A DNA stretch of 64,000 nt from Inquilinus sp. Marseille-Q2685 (GTDB taxonomy: Bacteria; Pseudomonadota; Alphaproteobacteria; DSM-16000; Inquilinaceae): contig NZ_CAKAKL010000005.1 in the NCBI RefSeq assembly GCF_916619195.1, positions 186,001-250,000 on the forward strand, read 5' to 3'. The translations under genes were made by a program, and so were the position numbers. The notes beneath the pieces are model-generated. The model made no database searches. It had not been told where the DNA came from and was given only the letters and a program-made list of their open reading frames with translations. This document shows, in pieces, positions 45,761 through 53,690 of this stretch (positions are counted from its first letter, which is position 1; each line of letters starts with the position of its first letter).

Positions 45761-45783
45761 AACTTGATGCTAAATGCACATAT

Positions 45784-45806
45784 CTTAGGCACGAATGGCA
45801 CCTAAG
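45784..45806. promoter_or_regulatory. Inverted repeat upstream of the small-RNA candidate
   Basis: CTTAGG and CCTAAG form a perfect 6-bp inverted repeat around 11 bases. It lies in the AT-rich gap between glk and the RNA candidate and could be an operator or a hairpin at the RNA's 5' end. Confidence 0.35.
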
Positions 45807-45959
45807 CGCCTGTTGCATAAGGAGAATTTATTTTCTTCTTGATTTGTCGGGCGAACTCCCTAAATTGTGCATTGCGACATGCAGCGATGCTGCTGTCGTA
45901 ACGCACTTCTTGGGCGTTTCCTCCCTAAACTCGGGCCGCAGTTCGCTGCGGCCCTTTTT
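45807..45959 (+). ncRNA. Candidate structured small RNA with two CTCCCTAAA modules
   Basis: Between glk and the bactofilin gene a stretch with no credible protein frame has an ordered layout: module GGGCG-N2-CTCCCTAAA (45849-45864), an 18-bp stem-loop (45867-45906) with a GAT loop and tip GCAGC/GCTGC, module GGGCG-N4-CTCCCTAAA (45912-45929), and a strong intrinsic terminator. CTCCCT is complementary to Shine-Dalgarno sequences. Two such motifs in a short terminated RNA recall the AbcR (alpha-r15) family, though I cannot align it to any known RNA. The 5' end is a guess; no firm promoter was found. The gap from 45960 to 46061 shows nothing further. Confidence 0.55.
45933..45959 (+). terminator. 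Intrinsic terminator of the small-RNA candidate
   Basis: A perfect 9-bp stem GGGCCGCAG / CTGCGGCCC with a TTCG tetraloop is followed by TTTTTCTTT. No plus-strand protein gene ends nearby, so it must end a noncoding transcript. Confidence 0.88.
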
Positions 45960-46065
45960 CTTTGCGCGGCCCCGGACACGTCGGCAGCCGGGAAGGCTCG
46001 ATCTCCGGTCCCTTCGGATCCCGGGACAGCTCGAATCGCCCTCGGGCGATCGGTAGGACAGCGAA

Positions 46066-46087
46066 ACGGCCGGGTCGCCCCGGCCGT
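46066..46087 (-). terminator. Hairpin downstream of the bactofilin gene
   Basis: A perfect 9-bp stem ACGGCCGGG / CCCGGCCGT with a 4-base loop lies 32 bases after the bactofilin stop. Only a short T run (TTTCG) follows on the minus strand, so it may be a modest terminator. Confidence 0.5.
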
Positions 46088-46119
46088 TCATGGTCGCTGG
46101 TGGCCCAATGCGGCCCGAC

Positions 46120-46785
46120 TCAGGCCTCGCTGCCGGCCTCGGCCTTGTCGTCGAACAGCGGGGTCGGGGCGGGCTGCGGGGCAGCCGCCGCGGCCGGGGC
46201 CGCAGCCGCCGCGTCGCCGCCCAGCGGCTGCAGCGTGCCGATCAGCTTGCCGCCGGTCTCGACCTGCAGCTCGCCATACTTGATGGTGCCCGTGACGACG
46301 CCGCTGGCGCGCAGGCGCAGCAGGCCGGACACCGACAGGTCGCCCTCGAACCGGCCGGCGATGTCGCCGTCGCTGATTTCGGCCGATCCCTTGAACACGC
46401 CCTGCTCGGCGATCTCGATCGTCTGGCAGTCCTTGATCTTGGCCTCGATCCGGCCCTCGACCACCAGGTGGTCGCAGGCGGTGATCTCGCCGGCCAGCGA
46501 GATCTCGCTGCCGACGATCAGCTTGCGCGGCGACTCGCGGCCGGTCGTGGGCGCCGACTCCGCCGGGCGGCGGACGCCGCCGATCGCCCCGGTTCCGGGC
46601 AGGTCGACCCGGCGCGGCAGCTCGGTTTTGTAGCCGGTGGCGGGCTTGGCGGTGGACATGGGCTCTCCTTGAGGCGCGGTCGGGGCGGTGGGCCGAACTA
46701 CGGACGTGTCCGTGGCGGGGGAATAGCCTGGCCGCTCGGCACCGCCATCCGATCCTCCGCCAGCGGGGTTGCGTCGACGAAACAC
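46120..46785 (-). CDS. Bactofilin (polymer-forming cytoskeletal protein)
   Basis: Cytoskeletal protein with a central right-handed beta-helix (about residues 88-190; LIVGSEISLAGEITACDHLV, VEGRIEAKIKDCQTIEIAEQ) flanked by disordered tails, the C-terminal one Ala/Pro-rich. The GTG at 46785 gives MFRRRNP, a typical bactofilin N-terminus, with AGGGGGA upstream. An ATG at 46659 has a stronger AAGGAG at 5 bases and would give a 179-residue form; both may be used. No peptidase or partner gene adjoins. Confidence 0.9.
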   Translation of the reverse strand: MFRRRNPAGGGSDGGAERPGYSPATDTSVVRPTAPTAPQGEPMSTAKPATGYKTELPRRVDLPGTGAIGGVRRPAESAPTTGRESPRKLIVGSEISLAGEITACDHLVVEGRIEAKIKDCQTIEIAEQGVFKGSAEISDGDIAGRFEGDLSVSGLLRLRASGVVTGTIKYGELQVETGGKLIGTLQPLGGDAAAAAPAAAAAPQPAPTPLFDDKAEAGSEA

Positions 46786-46940
46786 GCGGGTGTCCCCCTG
46801 CTTGTTGTGGTTCCGGGCTCAAATGCCCCATCGGCGATGGGGCCGGGACTGTAGCATGGATGCGTATCCGCGGTTCAACCCGCCGCGGCCAGCCCCGTTC
46901 CCGGCACAGGAACAATTAAGCCGCAATTCGGTCAAATGAA

Positions 46941-47654
46941 TTATCCGGCCATCCGCCTCGTCGCGACCCCGCCGGGGGCGGCGCCGACGGCGCGGTGGAA
47001 GACATGGGTCATGAAGGCGGCGCCCAGGACCGGCACCACCAGATTGACCACCGGCACCAGCAGGATCGCGGCCAGAACCAGCCCGGCGGCGATGAAGCGG
47101 CCCTGGCGCTCGCGCCACAGCGCCCGCGCCGCCGCGGGCTCGACCCTGCGCGCCGCCACCAGCTCGAAATATTCGCGGCCCAGCAGGTAGCCGTTCACCA
47201 GCCAGAACACCAGCAGGTTCACCCCCGGCACCACCAGCACGATGCCGACCGCGACCAGGTTGAACGCGACCAGCGCCAGGAAGAAGCGGGCGGAACCCCA
47301 CACGATCTCGCCGATCCGCTGGCGGCGGGGCGGCGGCAGGGTGGGGTAATGGCGGGCCTCCACCGCCGCCGCGACGTCGTCGAGGAACAGCCCAGCCACC
47401 AGGCCGACGATCGCCGGGAACAGCAGGATGCCGAGCGCCAGAACGGCGACGCCGCCCAGCACGTCGAGTGTGGTGTCGACCCAGGACCAGTTGGCGATGT
47501 GGACGAAGGACAGGCCCCAGCCGACGAGGGCCGGCAGGGTCAGCACCAGGGCGATGGTGGCGGCGAAGCTGACCCACAGCACCCGGCGGATCGCCGGGTC
47601 GGACGTCATCTGCTGCAGGGCGAGGCGGAGGGCGTTCGGCATCGGACTCGGCAC
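46941..47654 (-). CDS. EI24/CysZ-family membrane protein
   Basis: 237-residue integral membrane protein of the EI24 domain family (CysZ-like). Hydrophobic segments include VSFAATIALVLTLPALVGWG, VLGGVAVLALGILLFPAIVG, FLALVAFNLVAVGIVLVVPG and AGLVLAAILLVPVVNLVVPV. The motif NGYLLGREYFELVAARR is characteristic. E. coli CysZ mediates sulfate uptake, but the alphaproteobacterial branch is uncharacterised. In-frame second ATG at 47642. Confidence 0.87.
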   Translation of the reverse strand: MPSPMPNALRLALQQMTSDPAIRRVLWVSFAATIALVLTLPALVGWGLSFVHIANWSWVDTTLDVLGGVAVLALGILLFPAIVGLVAGLFLDDVAAAVEARHYPTLPPPRRQRIGEIVWGSARFFLALVAFNLVAVGIVLVVPGVNLLVFWLVNGYLLGREYFELVAARRVEPAAARALWRERQGRFIAAGLVLAAILLVPVVNLVVPVLGAAFMTHVFHRAVGAAPGGVATRRMAG

Positions 47655-47711
47655 GGTTGGTGTCGCGGCCGTTCACCTGGGGCGGCGGCGGTCCCGGCGC
47701 AAGGGCGGCGT

Positions 47712-48158
47712 CTATTCGCTCTCCGTCATCGGCCCGCCCTCGCCGGCGGTGGTGCGATAGCGGGGCAGGCCGTCGGCGAGGCGCACCCAGGGCAGCTTCT
47801 GGCCGACATGGACATGCCCGCGCGGCGGCAGGGCGCCGGGGTCGTCGAGCGTCGTCACCAGCAGATGAACCTCGTCCGGCCAGCGCGCGCCCTCATAGGC
47901 CAGCGGCGTGCCGCAGCGGCCGCAGAAGAAGCGCTCGGCGCCCGGCGAGGACCGGAAGCGGCGCGGCGCCTCGCCGCTCCAGCTCACCTGAGTGCGTTCG
48001 AAGCCGGCATAGACGGAATAGGGGGCGCCGGTGAGGCGGCGGCAGTCGCGGCAATGGCAGCCCGCCACCCAGCGCGGCCCGCCCGCCGCGGCATGGCGTC
48101 CGGCGCCGCAGCCGCATCCGCCGGTCCGGGGCTCGGCCTTCTCCGACATCGTCTCCAT
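47712..48158 (-). CDS. GFA-family (glutathione-dependent formaldehyde-activating-like) protein
   Basis: 148-residue zinc protein of the GFA/CENP-V fold. Ligands are in TGGCGCGAG, CHCRDCRRLTGAPYSVYAGF and FFCGRCGTPLAYEG. The best-studied member catalyses formaldehyde-glutathione adduct formation, but most are uncharacterised. It is encoded downstream of the ArsR regulator on the same strand. An ATG at 48149 is a possible start. Confidence 0.9.
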   Translation of the reverse strand: METMSEKAEPRTGGCGCGAGRHAAAGGPRWVAGCHCRDCRRLTGAPYSVYAGFERTQVSWSGEAPRRFRSSPGAERFFCGRCGTPLAYEGARWPDEVHLLVTTLDDPGALPPRGHVHVGQKLPWVRLADGLPRYRTTAGEGGPMTESE

Positions 48159-48231
48159 CCTTCCCTGCGATGGAAGGATCTCGTTCTACATTGGCCCCGG
48201 TGCGGCGTCTTTGCGGATCTTGCGCTGAAGC

Positions 48232-48930
48232 TCAGGCCGCAGCCGTCTCCGCCAGGATCTCCGGCCCGAAGATCCGGGCCAGCGCGGCGCGGCCGTCCTC
48301 GGTCAGCGCCACGGCGCGGCTGTCGCGGTCGCGCCGGATCCATCCGCGGTCGACGAAGCGCTCGGCGATGGCGGCGCCCAGCGCACCCGCCAGATGCGGC
48401 CGGCGCTCGCTCCAGTCGATGCAGTGCCGGGCGAAGGCCCGGCGGCCGTCCCGCAGCGCCGCCGCATCGATGCCCAGATCGGCGAACCAACGCGTCCCGG
48501 CCTCGGTCAGGGCGAAGGCGTCGTCGCCCCGTGCCAGCACGCCCCGCGCCACCAGGGCGTCGGTCACCGCCACGCCCAGCCGGCCGGCGAGATGGTCGTA
48601 GCACATGCGCCCGTCGCGCAACGGTGCCGGCACGCGCGACCGCTCGACCGACGGCTTCCAGGCGATGGTCATCATCCGCTCGAGCAAGCTGCCGATCTCC
48701 GGCCCCGACAGCCGGTAGTAGCGGTGCCGCCCCATGCGCTCGACGGTGACCAGCCCGGCCTCGGTCAGCTTCGCCAGATGGCTCGAGGCGGTCTGCGGCG
48801 TGACCCGGGCGCGGAACGCCAGCTCGCCCGCCGGCAGCGCCTCCCCGCCGAACAGCGCCGACAGGATCAGCGCCCGGCTCGGATCTCCGATCAAGGACGA
48901 TAAGCTCGCCAGATCAAGGCCTTCCTTCAT
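48232..48930 (-). CDS. ArsR-family HTH regulator
   Basis: 232-residue regulator. The winged helix (SSLIGDPSRALILSALFGGE, then RVTPQTASSHLAKLTEAGLV) fills the first 85 residues. A long C-terminal extension lacks the classic metal-binding cysteines and ends with a second wing-like segment (ERFVDRGWIRRDRDSRAVAL). It is divergent from the DUF6058-like gene and may control it and the GFA gene. Confidence 0.88.
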   Translation of the reverse strand: MKEGLDLASLSSLIGDPSRALILSALFGGEALPAGELAFRARVTPQTASSHLAKLTEAGLVTVERMGRHRYYRLSGPEIGSLLERMMTIAWKPSVERSRVPAPLRDGRMCYDHLAGRLGVAVTDALVARGVLARGDDAFALTEAGTRWFADLGIDAAALRDGRRAFARHCIDWSERRPHLAGALGAAIAERFVDRGWIRRDRDSRAVALTEDGRAALARIFGPEILAETAAA

Positions 48931-49013
48931 ATTTCGATGGTGGTCGATCTATCCCCGCTGGTCAAGGCCCTTCGCCGGATGTCACCTGGAGGCGACCTGA
49001 ACGGGAGCCGACC

Positions 49014-49766
49014 ATGACCGACGCTTTCGCGATTCTCGACTATGTCCGCCGCCGCTGCCTGACGCCGCCCGCGCTGGCGCAGGCCGCCGGGCTGACGGAG
49101 GGGCGGCTGCGCGAGCTGATCGCTGGCCGCTGCCTGCCGGGGCCGACCTATGTGCTCGACCCGTCGCTCACGGCGCGCAGCGCCATCCGCAGCGAAGCGC
49201 TGACGCCGCGGCCGGAGGAATGGTTCGGCGCCGCGGTGCTGCCCTGGGCCTGCCGCGCCGCCGAGTCGACCCTGCCGCTGCCCGCGCTGGCGGAGCGGTT
49301 GCGGCGGGACTTCACGGCCGACTTCCGCCGCGCGCTGCTCGCCTCCGAAGGCCGCGTCCATGGCTGGACCGAGCTATTCGGCGCCATGGGCGCGATCGAC
49401 GAGGCCGCCTTCGCCAAGGCGATCGAGGAGATCTGGGAGGAGAACTGGCTGGGCGGCGCGTACGCCGTCTGCTTGCGCAGCTTCGACGGGCATCACTTGG
49501 TCACCAAGCTGGTCGAGCGCAGCCGCATCCGCGCCTTGACGGAGGACGGAAGCAAGCCGGCACTGAGCCCGGCCGAGGCGGAGCAGGTGACGGCGGCGAT
49601 GGCGCGGCTCGACGCCGTGATCACTCCCTTCGCTCCCCATGAGCGGCCGCACGGCACGCCGGGGCTGTGGATCGACCGGATCGCGGAGCGCTACTGCCTC
49701 CCGCACCCCGCCGCGCCGGCGCGCGACCCGGCGGCTCAGGTTGACTCGGGGGCGGCCGCAGCCTAG
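49014..49766 (+). CDS. DUF6058-like protein of unknown function
   Basis: 250 residues. The N-terminal part (FAILDYVRRRCLTPPALAQA, then AGLTEGRLRELIAGRCLPGP) looks like a helical, HTH-like module, with a conserved Cys in RRCLTP. The middle has LRRDFTADFRRALLASEG and a Trp-rich IEEIWEENWLGGAYAVCLRS. It resembles DUF6058 proteins, annotated in some genomes as natural-product-associated; I hold that only loosely. Divergent from the ArsR gene, 83 bases apart. Confidence 0.65.
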   Translation: MTDAFAILDYVRRRCLTPPALAQAAGLTEGRLRELIAGRCLPGPTYVLDPSLTARSAIRSEALTPRPEEWFGAAVLPWACRAAESTLPLPALAERLRRDFTADFRRALLASEGRVHGWTELFGAMGAIDEAAFAKAIEEIWEENWLGGAYAVCLRSFDGHHLVTKLVERSRIRALTEDGSKPALSPAEAEQVTAAMARLDAVITPFAPHERPHGTPGLWIDRIAERYCLPHPAAPARDPAAQVDSGAAAA

Positions 49767-49818
49767 AGGGTCGGGGACCCCTTGCGGGTCGCATCCTCGG
49801 CCGCAACCAGCGAGACCC

Positions 49819-50808
49819 ATGAGCGCCCGCTACGACGCCACCTGCATCGGCAACGCCATCGTCGATGTCATCACCAAGAACGACGAGGCCTTCATCACCC
49901 GGCACGGCCTGGTGAAGGGGGCGATGACGCTGATCGATGCGGAACGGGCCGAGGCGCTCTACGCCGCCATGGGACCGGGGCTCGAGGCCTCGGGCGGCTC
50001 CGCCGGCAACACCGCGGCGGGGCTGGCCTCGCTGGGCGGCAAGGCCGCCTTCATCGGCAAGGTGACGGCCGACCAGCTCGGCGCCGTCTACCGCCACGAC
50101 ATCCGCGCCGTCGGCGTCGACTTCGACTCCAAGCCGCTCGACCCCGCGGTGCCGGGCACGCCGCCGACCGCGCGCAGTCTGATCATCGTCACGCCCGACG
50201 CGCAGCGGACGATGAACACCTATCTCGGCGCCTGCGTCGAGCTGACGCCCGACGACGTCGACGAGGCGGTGATCTCCGGCTCGCAGGTGACCTATCTCGA
50301 AGGCTATCTCTGGGACCGGCCGACGGCGAAGGAGGCCTTCATCAAGGCCGCCCGGGTGGCCCACGCCGCCGGCCGCAAGGTGTCGCTGACCCTGTCCGAC
50401 AGCTTCTGCGTCGAACGGCACCGCGACAGCTTCCTGTCGCTGATCGACAGCCATGTCGACGTGCTGTTCGCCAATGAGGCGGAGATCAAGGCGCTGTACC
50501 AGGTCGACGAGTTCGACGCCGCCGTCGCCGCGGTGCGCGGCCGCTGCGAGGTGGCGGCGATCACCCGCAGCGAGAAGGGTTCGGTGATCGTCACCGACGG
50601 CGAGAGCCATGTGGTCGAGGCCGCGCCGCTGGCCCAGCTGGTCGACACCACCGGCGCCGGCGACCTCTACGCCTCCGGCTTCCTCTACGGCTTCACCCGC
50701 GGCCTCGGCCTGGCCGAATGCGGCCGCATCGGCAGCATCGCCGCCGCCGAGGTGATCAGCCATGTCGGCCCCCGTCCCCTGGTGCCGCTGCGCAGCCTGA
50801 TCGGGTGA
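49819..50808 (+). CDS. Adenosine kinase (PfkB family)
   Basis: Ribokinase-fold nucleoside kinase (329 residues). N-terminal CIGNAIVDVITKNDEAFI, the substrate motif SGGSAGNTAAGLASLGG and the C-terminal anion-hole motif DTTGAGDLYASGFLYG (catalytic Asp) are intact. Matches the alphaproteobacterial adenosine kinase group. The start MSARYDATC at 49819 is used; the earlier frame lies in the upstream gene. With adenine deaminase at 39 kb it belongs to purine salvage, though the genes are unlinked. Confidence 0.93.
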   Translation: MSARYDATCIGNAIVDVITKNDEAFITRHGLVKGAMTLIDAERAEALYAAMGPGLEASGGSAGNTAAGLASLGGKAAFIGKVTADQLGAVYRHDIRAVGVDFDSKPLDPAVPGTPPTARSLIIVTPDAQRTMNTYLGACVELTPDDVDEAVISGSQVTYLEGYLWDRPTAKEAFIKAARVAHAAGRKVSLTLSDSFCVERHRDSFLSLIDSHVDVLFANEAEIKALYQVDEFDAAVAAVRGRCEVAAITRSEKGSVIVTDGESHVVEAAPLAQLVDTTGAGDLYASGFLYGFTRGLGLAECGRIGSIAAAEVISHVGPRPLVPLRSLIG

Positions 50809-50820
50809 GTCTCCTCTTCT

Positions 50821-50898
50821 GTCGTTGCCGGGCTTGACCCGGCAATCCAGAGAGCGTCGACATCTTCTGGATGCCCGGGTCAAGCCCGGGCATGACAA
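50821..50898. repeat. Intergenic palindromic repeat with CCGGGTCAAGCCCGG core
   Basis: Two arms, GCCGGGCTTGACCCGGC-AATCCAGA and TCTGGAT-GCCCGGGTCAAGCCCGGGC, face each other around a short spacer. Each arm is itself a palindrome. It separates two convergent genes and may end transcription both ways. A half-copy occurs at 60379-60397. Confidence 0.8.
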
Positions 50899-50913
50899 TG
50901 GAAGGGCTGTTTC

Positions 50914-52287
50914 CTACCGTCGAAAGACGGCAACCGCCTCGAGATGCGGCGACCACAGGAACTGGTCGACCGGCGTCGCCCGCTCCAGCCGGTAGCCGCC
51001 GTCGACCAGGATGCGGGCGTCGCGCGCCAGGCTGGACGGGTTGCAGGACACGGCGACCACCAACGGCACGGCGGATGAGGCCAAGGCCTGCGCCTGGTCG
51101 CGGGCGCCGGCCCGCGGCGGGTCGAACACCACGGCGTCGAAGCCGCGCAGCTCCGCCGCCGTCAGCGGCTGGCGGAACAGGTCGCGCCGCTGCGCCGTGA
51201 TCCGCTCGCCCCGGCCGCCGCGCCGGGCGGCAGCAGCCAGCGCCTCGACCGCCGGGCCCTCGCCGTCGACCGCGGTCACCTGGGCGCCGCGGGCCAGCGG
51301 CAGGGCGAAGGTGCCGGCGCCGCAGAACAGATCGGCAATCCGCTTGGCCTGGCCGACGCCCTCGCGCACCAGCCGGGCCAGCGCGGCCTCGCCCTCGGTG
51401 CTGGCCTGCAGGAAGCCGCCGGGCGGCACCGCCACCGGCACGCCGTCGAAATGCACCACCCCGGCGCGGCGATGCGCCACCGGGTCGGTGAAGCCGTCGG
51501 GGCCGCGCCAGGACAGCCGCCCCAGGTCCTGCGCCGCCGCGAACTCGGCCAGCCGCTCCCGCCGCTGCAGGTCCAGGCCCGCCTCGGCCACGACCACCAG
51601 GTCGAGGCCGTCGTCCAGCAGGGTGACGGCGAGGTCGGCGCCGCCGTTCTCCGGCAGGATCGCGGCCAGCACCGTGCGCAGCGGCGGCAGCAGGGCCGTG
51701 ATCTCCGGCCGCAGCACCACGCAGTCGGTCAGGTCTACGATCCGGCTCGACCCCGCCTCGTTGAAGCCCAGGAACACGCCGGACCGGCCGTGCCGTGCCG
51801 CCAGGCTGGCCCGGCGGCGGCTGTGCGGCGGGGTCTCCACCAGGGCGTCCACCTCGACCTCCAGCCCGTTGCGGGCCAGGGCGCCGGCCAGCAGGCCGCG
51901 CTTCCAGTCGGTGTAGACCGGCGGTGCCAGATGCTGCACCTGACAGCCGCCGCAGGGGCCGAAATGCGGGCAGGGCGGCTCGCGGTGATTCGGGCCGGGC
52001 TGCACCAGCTCGATGAACTCGCCGCGATAGGCCTGGCCTTCCGGCCGGCCCAGCCGGGCGCGCACCCGGTCGCCCGGCGCGGCGAAGGGCACGTAGACGC
52101 GATGATCGTCGACCGTGCCGATGCCGTCGCCGCCGCCCAGGCGCTCGACCACCAGCTCGATCTCCCGCCGCGACCCGGGGGCCGCGGGCTTGCTCCGTCG
52201 CATCTGCCGCTTCATGGTGGCAGCCATGGCATGCGCGGCCCGGCCTTGCAAGGCGTGGGGTTGCATGCGCTTCGCGGCCAGGGCCAT
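50914..52287 (-). CDS. TrmA/RlmD-family 23S rRNA (uracil-5-)-methyltransferase-like
   Basis: SAM-dependent m5U RNA methyltransferase. An N-terminal TRAM domain (IELVVERLGGGDGIGTVDD...VPFAAPGDRVRARL) is followed by a 4Fe-4S motif CPHFGPCGGCQVQHL and a Rossmann domain with DLFCGAGTFALPLA. VFDPPRAG precedes the catalytic Cys in AVSCNPSSLARD. Length 457 from the first ATG; starts at 52227 or 52215 (MKRQMRR) fit the family better. RlmD or RlmC specificity cannot be separated here. Confidence 0.92.
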   Translation of the reverse strand: MALAAKRMQPHALQGRAAHAMAATMKRQMRRSKPAAPGSRREIELVVERLGGGDGIGTVDDHRVYVPFAAPGDRVRARLGRPEGQAYRGEFIELVQPGPNHREPPCPHFGPCGGCQVQHLAPPVYTDWKRGLLAGALARNGLEVEVDALVETPPHSRRRASLAARHGRSGVFLGFNEAGSSRIVDLTDCVVLRPEITALLPPLRTVLAAILPENGGADLAVTLLDDGLDLVVVAEAGLDLQRRERLAEFAAAQDLGRLSWRGPDGFTDPVAHRRAGVVHFDGVPVAVPPGGFLQASTEGEAALARLVREGVGQAKRIADLFCGAGTFALPLARGAQVTAVDGEGPAVEALAAAARRGGRGERITAQRRDLFRQPLTAAELRGFDAVVFDPPRAGARDQAQALASSAVPLVVAVSCNPSSLARDARILVDGGYRLERATPVDQFLWSPHLEAVAVFRR

Positions 52288-52328
52288 ATCCCTGTGCTAG
52301 GGGGCCGGTCCTGAGCGGCCGCGACGAT

Positions 52329-52943
52329 GTGCTGGAGACGGTTTTGGATCTCGCCGCAGTGGTAGGCCGCGTGCGCGGCATGCTGTTCGAACCCGACGCC
52401 ACGCTGGCCGGCCATGGCGTGCCGGCGCCGGGCTGGCGCGTGGTGGTGCGCGAGCATGTGCTGCCGGTGCTGATCCTGACCTCGATCGGCGCCTTCCTGC
52501 TGCTGGCGCTGCTGCTCTCGGTCTCGGACGTCGAAACGCCGCTCGGCCTGCTGGTGCTGTTCCTGGCCGTGCGGGTGGCGGTGAATCTGGCGGGTCTGTT
52601 CGTCATGGCCGCCGTGGTCCGATTCTATGCTGGGATGTTCGGCGCGCCGGCCAGCTTCGATGCCGCCTTCGTCCTGGTGGCGCTGGCGATGACGCCGGTC
52701 TATGTCGCCGAGATGCTGGGCCCCGGCGTGCAGCTGCTGATGTCGGGCCCGGCCGCCGTGCTGCTGGTGCTGCTGGCGATCGGCTATGCCCTGACGATCC
52801 TGTATCGCGGCACCGGCCTGGTGCTGCGCGTGCCGCAGGAGCAGCGCGGCGCCCATTTCGGCCTGACGCTGGTCACGCTGGTGGTGCTGATGATGCTGTT
52901 CGGCCTGCTGCTCGGGCCCTATGTGCTGCCGGTGCCGGCCTGA
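52329..52943 (+). CDS. Yip1-domain membrane protein
   Basis: 204-residue protein with about five hydrophobic segments (VLPVLILTSIGAFLLLALLL, LGLLVLFLAVRVAVNLAGLF, AAVLLVLLAIGYALTILY, LTLVTLVVLMMLFGLLLGPY). The N-terminal MLFEPDATLAGH and the layout fit Yip1 proteins. GTG start. It is 3 bases from the YedK-type gene. Function unknown. Confidence 0.82.
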   Translation: MLETVLDLAAVVGRVRGMLFEPDATLAGHGVPAPGWRVVVREHVLPVLILTSIGAFLLLALLLSVSDVETPLGLLVLFLAVRVAVNLAGLFVMAAVVRFYAGMFGAPASFDAAFVLVALAMTPVYVAEMLGPGVQLLMSGPAAVLLVLLAIGYALTILYRGTGLVLRVPQEQRGAHFGLTLVTLVVLMMLFGLLLGPYVLPVPA

Positions 52944-52946
52944 GCC

Positions 52947-53690
52947 ATGTGCGGGCGGTTCGTCCAGAAGCTGCCGCCGGAGGAGCTGGTCGAGACCTTC
53001 GGCGCCGACGGCCCGGTGCCCAACGTCCCGGCACGCTACAACGCGGCGCCGACCCAGGATCTCGCCGTGGTCCGGTTCAACCCCAAGACCGGGCGGCGGG
53101 CGATCGACCTGCTGCGCTGGGGCCTGGTGCCGAACGGCGAGAAGGACCTGAAGGGCGGCGCCAAGCTGATCAACGCCCGGTCCGAAACCCTGGCCGAGCG
53201 GCGCAGCTTCGCCAAGGCCTTCCAGGCCCGGCGCTGCCTGGTCCCGGCCGACGGCTTCTACGAATGGGCGCCGGACCGGACGCCGCATTTCGTCCGCCGC
53301 CTGGACGGAAGGCCGATGGTCTTCGCCGGGCTGTGGGAAGGCTGGAAGGATCCCGAGTCCGGCGAGTGGACGCGCACCTTCACCATCGTCACCGCCGACG
53401 CGGTCGAGCGGCTGCGGCCGATCCATCACCGCATGCCGGTGATGCTGGAGCCGGAGCGGTGGCCGGCCTGGCTCGGCGAGGAAACGGCGTCGCCGGCGCA
53501 GCTGCAGGCCATGCTGGCGCCGCCCGCCGACCTGCCGGTCGAGGCCTATCCGGTCTCGACCCGGGTCAATGCCGTGCGCAACGACGACCCGACGCTGATG
53601 GACCGCACGGGGCATCACGACCCGGCCATGAACGCCGCCAGCTCGGCCGCCAGCCCGGGATCGGCGATCAGCCGCGGCACTTTGTTCTGA
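52947..53690 (+). CDS. SOS-response-associated peptidase (YedK/HMCES family)
   Basis: Protects abasic sites in single-stranded DNA by forming a covalent link through Cys2. MCGRF at the start gives Cys2. INARSET (Asn), ADGFYEW (Glu) and IHHRMPVML (His) complete the active site. The last 25 codons run antisense over the end of the convergent GH3-type gene, a 76-base overlap, and look unconserved. 247 residues. Confidence 0.93.
   Translation: MCGRFVQKLPPEELVETFGADGPVPNVPARYNAAPTQDLAVVRFNPKTGRRAIDLLRWGLVPNGEKDLKGGAKLINARSETLAERRSFAKAFQARRCLVPADGFYEWAPDRTPHFVRRLDGRPMVFAGLWEGWKDPESGEWTRTFTIVTADAVERLRPIHHRMPVMLEPERWPAWLGEETASPAQLQAMLAPPADLPVEAYPVSTRVNAVRNDDPTLMDRTGHHDPAMNAASSAASPGSAISRGTLF

Noticed and set aside
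45820-45900. Short plus-strand peptide after AAGGAG in the small-RNA region
   Set aside because: The spacing would require an ATT start, or a TTG 14 bases away; the conserved-looking features are RNA-like instead.
45828-46091. 87-codon minus-strand frame between glk and the bactofilin gene
   Set aside because: It runs antisense through the terminator and both CTCCCTAAA modules and has no motif or ribosome-binding site.
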